A stretch of 64,000 nucleotides of DNA from Neolentinus lepideus HHB14362 ss-1 (lineage: Eukaryota; Basidiomycota; Agaricomycetes; Gloeophyllales; Gloeophyllaceae), in contig KV425589.1 of the NCBI GenBank assembly GCA_001632425.1, forward strand, positions 198,543 to 262,542, read 5' to 3'. Position numbers and translations under genes: made by a program. Every line of letters begins with the position of its first letter. The stretch's first letter is position 1. Positions 57,801 through 64,000 of this stretch are shown here, in pieces. The notes under the pieces are model-generated. The model ran no database searches. It was given only the letters and a program-made list of their open reading frames with translations, and was not told the DNA's origin.

Positions 57801-60800
57801 TCATTCCCGAACCGGACATCCGTAAAGTCTTCCAAATCAAGTTCCACGCCTGATACGACCTGAGTGTCGCCCTTGCTTGCCATCGTTGCTTTCTGCCCGA
57901 TCTCGTAAATGGTCCGACGTGGAGGCCCCGGGTTCTGATGAAAAGCTTCAAAACGTTGTCCACTAAGTCCGCCGGGTTGACTTACCAAGTAGTCCTTCGC
58001 TGACTTGTATGGGTCCTTCGACAAGGCATCCTGGATACCGCTCTGCTGTTCAGTTATGTCATTCCGACCAATGATTTTATAAGCCTGAGCCGGCCAGTTC
58101 AAGGGAGGTGATAGTTGGCACGTGCGAGCAGCTTCCTGGATGGGAGAGGAAATGCCTAGGGCCATCAAGTCCGCATAATGTGGACCTATTTGGGATTTGA
58201 CCAAGATCGAGACTGCGTTCTCTGCCCGTTTGCGAGTATCAGTCTCTTGATTATCCGCCAGAGAGATGTAAAGTGCGCTCATCCGACGAAGGCGATCGAG
58301 GGGATCCACCATGCCATAGAAATAGGAAGGAGTAACTTTGAAGGGAGCCACAAGTGTATAGCTACTGTGTGGCGCTTGTGACCAGTCTGGTCGATTGATT
58401 CGGCCAAACAGAATGACCGTCATATCGGGCGGCCATACCGGAAGACGGTCATCGAGGCATACAACTAGGAAGAATGAACAAACTGACAAATCATAACGGG
58501 TCTATATGGAAGATATCTCACCAGGATTAACGCATCGTAATCGATACTCCGGAGCAGTCGGACACAAACGCCTCCAATAGTCAGCCCATTCTGGCCGTAT
58601 CACTCGGGCAATCAAAGATATGACCGGGACCAACTTCATCAACGACGAGTAGAAATGAGGGTCTATCCGCAAATCCTCCCCGAGATGATGTAGAGCATTC
58701 AAGATCGGAGCCAGAAGTACATGTGCCTTGGTTACATGATACCCATTTGACAGTCTGCGCGACTCAGGTTGTCGCAACCGGCGCAGTGCAGGGTCATCTT
58801 GAAACCTCTGATGCGTCGTAGACTGCATCAGCTCTTCCCAGGGATTAAGATGAGCCACATTCTGTAGGTCATTTGCGATATCAAATTGTGTGAACAGTGC
58901 CTCAATAAAAGATTCGAACTCTTCGCCCTCGGCATGAGTATACTCGACGGCCGACCAGGAGTTCAAGAACAAATTGTGCAGGGCGAAAGCGTAGTCGCTC
59001 GGGAGCGTCAGGGCGAGGATTTCGAGGCACATCCTGGTAAGCATGTCCCAAGGGTACAACGGCAGGCTTACGCGCGTTGTCAATCCGTCGTCAAATAGAA
59101 GTTCTACTGACGAGGATACGCAATCACGCAGTGATACTATCCTTCTTCTGGCTGGGCTGCTTCTGCGCTCAAAGTCCGGAGCCGAGCGTGAGACTAGCGA
59201 AACCCCCTTGACATCTACAGGTATCTCGTTCACTCCATGAGTTAGGAGTATCAGCTTGTGATCGATCGTGACGACGAGGAGGTCCCACACGGTCTGCCTC
59301 GTCGCAAGTATCGAAGCGATAGAGATACCTGGCATCCGCGATTGAAATTCAGCCCTGATTGCCTTGTCGCGGTGCTTCACCAGTGCAAAAATAAGGACCT
59401 GCTGAAGATCCGGAATACAGATCGCCAGTAGAGAGCGATCGCACCGCCCATCGAAGCGTTGATCAAACACGCAGACCAAGATCTTCGACCATGATATCTC
59501 ACTTGCGTGCTGAAATGAGCGTCATAGACACGATAAAATCGCGGAAATTACTCACTCTGACCCAGGGATAATCTCCATGTGCAGCTTCTCTGCCCAGTAC
59601 GGCGTCGTGCCTCTCCCGTGCATGGGAGGAATTACATCGAAGTCGATCGTCGACTCAGGGAGCGCTTGCCGGTCCAGCATTTCTGCTCGCTGCTTGGGTC
59701 CATCGAGTTCTGCACGCATCTCGGCCTCGATACTCTCTTGTGTGGCTTCCTCTTCTGCCTTCTTCCGCGTGTCTGCCTCAGCTGCCTTTTGAGACTCTAC
59801 GGCCGCAATTATGTCCGCCATGGTCTGTGCCGAAGCGAGGGGACCCGAGACTCCAGGAACCGGGGGAGCGGAAGCAGGATGAGCCTCTTGGGTTTTTTCT
59901 TGAGATTGGGACTGGCCATTGCCAACTTGCGGGCTCTTTGCTTGTAGAGGAACGGGTGTGTCCTTCGGCTTGAGGTAGGCGTATCGCCAAATGGTAATAC
60001 GGCGGTCCTCGGGACTGTAAGTGACGATGATATCGTCGGGAGAGTCGGTTACGCGCTGAGACACCCCCACAACGATTTCCTTCGAGTTCATCGACTTTTG
60101 GGGTTTCTCAAAGTACTCCTTCTCGTCTTTGAGTGATACGGGCCGCTGAAACAAACCGCCTATGATGCCAGAGGTGACTCCCATGGGAGTGGCCTCGTGT
60201 CTGGGGTTGACCATGGAAAATATAGTCGGTAGAATTGGCTCCCCACTCGCCTCTGCCTCTGCCAATTCCGTTCGATCGACGCTCCGTTGGATCAAAACGC
60301 CGTGTGGATAAATTGGCCACGCCTTGCGGGTGACGAAGGGAAGAGGGAATGAATATTCTATCCCGGTGTCCAAGAATATCCTGCACATTGTCCGAAAGAA
60401 CACAAACACGCCACGCACTAGTGCTGCAGGTTCCACCTCTTCCTTCACCCGTTCGCGTGCACGGTGGAAAGGACCGAAGATTTGTCTTTTGGATTGTCCT
60501 TCATCGAGAAATGGGCCGACGTTACTGGCCGCTGTAAAGTGTGCAGGTCCGGACGGTGGGATCTTCACCTTTGGTGGTTGATCGAGCCGGCCAATACACG
60601 CCCACTGCACCGGCTGTCGGTCTTTATAGAAGCTCCACCTCTTTCTTATAACGCCACCCTCACTGAGAACAACGGTATACGAGTCCCAGCTTAGCTGCTC
60701 CTCGACAATGGGCTCGTATTTAGAAAGGTATGACACACTGCAGAAGCCGTCCGATTCCACCGCTGAAGGTCCTTTCAGAACAAGCTTGAGCGCCTTCAAA

Positions 60801-60916
60801 AGCTTAGATGGCCGCTCTTCCCCCCAGCCTTGTCTCGATGCAGCCACAGTCTTTTCAAAGTACGTAGCTGCTCCAAGGATCGTGGGCCCTTGGATGGGGA
60901 CAAGGACGGGCAACAT
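54883..60916 (-). CDS. apc1: Anaphase-promoting complex subunit 1 (APC1/Cut4/BimE)
   Basis: Six minus-strand exons (59556-60916, 58522-59501, 57986-58464, 57720-57934, 56414-57672, 54883-56357) sum to 5769 nt, giving 1922 residues, the expected size. N-terminal beta-propeller-like part: SWDSYTVVLSEGGVIRKRWS, FPLPFVTRKAWPIYPHGVLI, DIIVTYSPEDRRITIWRYAY. The PC-repeat region contains FNKPKESTYQHGGFLLGLGL, HDATSIGLLLGLCASLVGTQ, AGVAGLGLLYMGSSDRHMAD and AAATIALGLMYLKTGRKEVA. The C-terminal part has GEINCMRRLRYMWAYTHAPM, ALGLLFLGGGRYTLGT and ALRHMWVLAAEPRCLITRDV. APC1 is the scaffold of the ubiquitin ligase that targets securin and cyclin B. The last exon is much richer in G+C than the rest. Confidence 0.95.
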
Positions 60917-62202
60917 TTGATGGTCGTTACTGAGTCGTTAGTAAAATGATTTCAAAGGGACTAGGGCAGCGGATAAGTCGTTACAGACCATAAGGCCTCC
61001 AGATGTGGCACGAACGACAGTAGACGCGTCGAACCAACGGGATCGCGTTCGCTGATGTAATCTCAATGATTCGCAGACCGTGGGCAAATTGGCCGCACGT
61101 GTATTATCTATATTTGGTTCAAGCATAAATGTGATTCTGCCGACAAAAGGAAACCGATTTTATTGTACGAATATCACTGCATGTATGATGATTCCGTGTT
61201 ACAAACGGCAGACACTATAGCGACGTATATCGAGGTCAATTGATCATACCATGGTCAATCCCGGTCAATGTCACCACTGCATGACCTTGTCATCTATACA
61301 AGAAACAGGATGGGCCACATACGGCTTGATGGACTATTCGTAACACAAGATCTGGCTCAAGAGTCTCTTATTCATGATCAGTCTCTAGACTCAGGAGTGG
61401 AATGTATCTACGGTGAATATGAGCTTGGCTAATATGCTTTAAGTGTGCTCCGAGAACACATTTCGCTGGACGATGTGTCGGAAATTTCCGAACTGCCCTT
61501 GCAAGACCCTGCAAGGTCCGGCAAGGCTAACTATTCTCTGAGAATGCCCGGATCATTGTAATGATCTTGCCATGGGCCTTGCCATGGACTTCTAAGGTCC
61601 AAATATCACTGAATTGCCTTGTCAGGTCATGGCAAGCCGGTCTCAAGGTCCCCAAGACTTTTCCTTTGCAAGGTGAATCGGGTTTTACCGACACAATTTG
61701 TGACTGACACAGCCGAGAACAGTTACTACCTCGCACCCGGTATCAGTTTTTGATGACATATGACAGGCTGCGTCTGCGGTTGTTATAGTGCTTTCTTTCT
61801 ATAGCTCACTCAACGGCATCTCATTAGTGGCCGAGCATGAATATATACGCTAGGTAAGTTGTGCACTGTGGTTCATTTTCTCCGCAGGCGTCAAAGTGAG
61901 TTCTCTAACCTCAAGGCTTATAAAAAAATCTAACTGAAGTTGTATCACCATCCGAACACAGAATCTGAACACTCGTATCGTATTCCTGGGTGTAGTCGTT
62001 CTACCCTGCACATCCGTGAACCATCAGTTCACACCTACCATTCATTCCTTGCACCGTAAGTCCTCTTCCATACACCTTACTATAGTCTCTTCCATTTCCG
62101 CTGTTTACATAGGGCCCTTCATTTCTCCACAACGTAAAACACGCCTCGACAATCTCACTTGACCGAACCCAACTCTACCTCGTGCTCATCATATCATTTT
62201 GC
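60917..62202. other. Intergenic region, promoter of APC1 and leader of the next gene
   Basis: About 1.3 kb with no supported gene. 61490-61690 carries many short CCTTGC/GCAAGG words in both orientations (see findings). 61840-62180 is pyrimidine-rich and probably holds the promoter and 5' UTR of the small membrane protein, including a donor-like gtaagtcc at 62056. Confidence 0.4.
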
Positions 62203-62550
62203 ATGAAACTCCTGGCTATCGTCGCCGGCATCTGTGTCGCATTTGTAGTCGTCTTCCTCTGCCTCGTGACATTTTACAGCGATAATCCAGTCATCCGCTG
62301 CTGCTGCGGAAGGCGTCGCCGAGATCTTGATGATGAAGTGGATGACTTGGAGATTGGTGAATCTGCAGCAACTGCCGGAACCAACCCGAACAAGATCGCA
62401 ATGGGACCTGTCAACAGCATGCATCCGTCACGGCCATACGACGACGCAGATGCCGCTACATTAGTCGATGCAGACTCACGCACGACGTTTGTTACCAAAG
62501 AGGCACTCAATCACAGCGTCACGTCTCTACCAGCAAGCGGCGGTGTATGA
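62203..62550 (+). CDS. Small single-pass membrane protein with CCC motif
   Basis: Single exon, 115 residues from MKLLAIVAGICVAFVVVFLC; the frame is open 7 codons upstream without an ATG. One N-terminal helix (to about residue 25) is followed by DNPVIRCCCGRRRRDLDDEV. The three Cys next to an Arg cluster are a plausible palmitoylation and stop-transfer site. The rest is acidic and then Ser/Thr-rich, without further helices. No family is recognised; it may be a signal-anchored cytosolic-tail protein. Confidence 0.6.
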   Translation: MKLLAIVAGICVAFVVVFLCLVTFYSDNPVIRCCCGRRRRDLDDEVDDLEIGESAATAGTNPNKIAMGPVNSMHPSRPYDDADAATLVDADSRTTFVTKEALNHSVTSLPASGGV

Positions 62551-63796
62551 GAGTGCCAGTGTCACCGAAATAATGCTGTACAATGGTTTGCAAATTAGCT
62601 GTTTACGACAAGCCTCGTATGTCCAGCTTGTGTATCCGGTCCGCGATAGTACACGCGCTCTCGAGTAGTCTGTAGATATATTAGTATTGTAAGGTATCGA
62701 GTGAAGAAAGCTATATGGCCGGAGAGTAGGATTGTGGCCGATGTTGCAGACAAGATCGGGCTGGTGAGACGACTCCAGATGATAATACGACAGAAAAGGA
62801 TTGACCAGGTTGCAGCAATCAAAGGTGAGCACATTGAAAACAGTAGAAACGATATAACAAAACAGATATAGTCAGACAAGAACTAGATCACCAGAGTAAA
62901 ATAGACATGGTACATTGACGGACGTTGCGGGCAGAAGTGCTGCCAGAATAGGTTAGGAGGAATGTGTCAGTGTTTTATGTTCTTCTCTCCGGGCCAGTCT
63001 GTTGGGGATGATGGTACGAGAGACGCGAACGCAGCAGAGGTAACAGACGCCGAACCAAAAGATGGAGTCATGAGGATCCATATGAACCTAGAAGACACGG
63101 AACAAGGAGCTAGGAGATCGTGTGTGCCGATGAGAACATTCAAGAAAACAGCAGGCGTCTAAGACTGATGTGACCAGAGGAGCACCCGACAGGATCAAGA
63201 CAGGAGCTTCCAGGAGGAGACAACGGACGATGATTCGGAGACGAGAGCCTGAGAGATCATACAGCAAGCAGAACAAGAGCGACAAGATATCCGGCCTGTC
63301 TTCATCAGCTATTTTCGAGCAACGGATATAGGATGTAGATTGGAAGATTTGCTTGCATAACTAGACATCGATCGGAGACTGGGCGGCCCAGTGCAGATAG
63401 ACACATCCATCAGAGACAAATAGCTAGCAATATCGTATAGAAACAAGATAGATTTCAAAGAGTGGAGTGCTGGAGATTGCTGTCAAGGAGTTTCTAGAAC
63501 GATAAGTAGACAGAGGACAGATGAGTACTTGGAGTTTAGATACCCCGCGTGAAGATTGGGTAAGGAGATTGAGCTAGTGGTCTACGGAAGCCATGAGTGT
63601 GCCTAGGGATCAGAAGGAAGCGATGGGAGCAGGAGAATTTGGGACTATACGAAACTTACTGTAAGGAGAGTAGAGTTCTACCATAACTAAATGTTGTCTG
63701 TGAGCCATCGTAAGTAGTCAGCCGACTTGATCTGGGATGCTAAAGCAAAGACTTAGACTTTCAATCTTTGCCCTTAGATGCTATGACAAAACTCAC
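62551..63796. other. Purine-rich region without a recognised gene
   Basis: 1.2 kb, A/G-rich on the plus strand from about 62960. No tandem period is visible, frames are short, and no RNA gene is recognised. If the edge exon at 63797 is real, part of this could be a long intron on the minus strand. Confidence 0.35.
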
Positions 63797-64000
63797 ATTG
63801 TAGTGCCATAAGGACCCATGGAGTGGCGCAAACTTGGACCACCATATACATATCCGTGAAGTACCGCAGAAAACAGCGTGAGTGGACGTTGAGGATGCAG
63901 TAGAAGCCCTCGCCGATAGAGTTTGATGATTGCCGCACCACGAACTGTGGGCGGGAGTGGGCGTTGATCACAATCGACAGCGGTAGGCATTGACACGCAA
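63797..64000 (-). CDS. Possible exon running off the right edge
   Basis: Minus-strand text reads SIVINAHSRPQFVVRQSSNS, then GEGFYCILNVHSRCFLRYFT and DMYMVVQVCATPWVLMALQ up to a donor (caat|gtgagttt) at 63796. Composition is protein-like and the frame is open through the window edge. A second frame over the same bases is also open from an ATG and less convincing. No family recognised. Confidence 0.3.

Noticed and set aside
62962..63162. Plus-strand frame in the purine-rich region
   Set aside because: Short, biased composition and no splice or conserved features.

Overview
This window comes from an intron-dense fungal nuclear genome, most likely a mushroom-forming basidiomycete (Agaricomycotina). 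Nearly every gene is broken by spliceosomal introns of about 45-80 nt with GT(A/G)NGT donors. Coding density is high, strands alternate, and the proteins are typical fungal housekeeping factors (Def1, SRAP, eIF5A, eL43, DAHP synthase, APC1, Pih1, a GABA-permease-type carrier, an Ish1-repeat protein). I built gene models by hand from codon phase and splice sites. Where all exons were located, the summed length is a multiple of three, which I treat as the main internal check.

Layout. 1-3.2 kb: the 3' part of an unidentified gene cut by the left edge, then an SRAP DNA-crosslink sensor. 3.5-10.6 kb: Def1 (minus) and a rhodanese-like/dual-specificity phosphatase of MAPK-phosphatase type (plus). 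10.9-18.6 kb: a YtcJ-type amidohydrolase and a TFIID-type histone-fold protein sharing a 174-bp promoter, then eIF5A and a two-LIM protein sharing 274 bp. 19-24.4 kb: a DUF7704-like membrane protein, a single-pass protein, a quinone-oxidoreductase-like MDR enzyme and an unknown protein. 25.6-33.2 kb: a possible decayed gene, ribosomal protein eL43, a mitochondrial-type PPR protein and an amino-acid permease. 35.5-45.7 kb: a 1126-residue coiled-coil protein, malate dehydrogenase, a possible decayed gene, an Ish1/Msc1 stress protein and a Ser/Thr-rich single-pass protein. 46.8-54.2 kb: PIH1 (minus) and DAHP synthase (plus), divergent. 54.9-60.9 kb: APC1. The right end holds a small membrane protein and a possible exon at the edge.

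The most unusual object is the PIH1 gene. Its 318-residue reading frame is intact, but its three introns are 369, 3879 and 502 bp in a window where introns are normally 45-80 bp. The 3.9-kb intron has no recognisable transposon and is packed with tandem minisatellites (24-, 33- and about 22-bp units), an 86-bp duplication and dispersed degenerate motifs. Other unusual features are microexons (3, 8, 8, 12, 16, 21 and 21 nt) in conserved genes, a GC-AG intron, a CRE palindrome about 75 bp upstream of the Ish1-like gene, and several short coding-like stretches without an ATG-to-stop frame that may be unrecognised or dying genes.

Functional themes are general: transcription and DNA-damage tolerance (Def1, SRAP, TAF), translation (eIF5A, eL43), stress signalling (phosphatase, Ish1), complex assembly (Pih1/R2TP) and mitosis (APC1). 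I see no biosynthetic cluster, intact transposon, tRNA, rRNA or CRISPR array.
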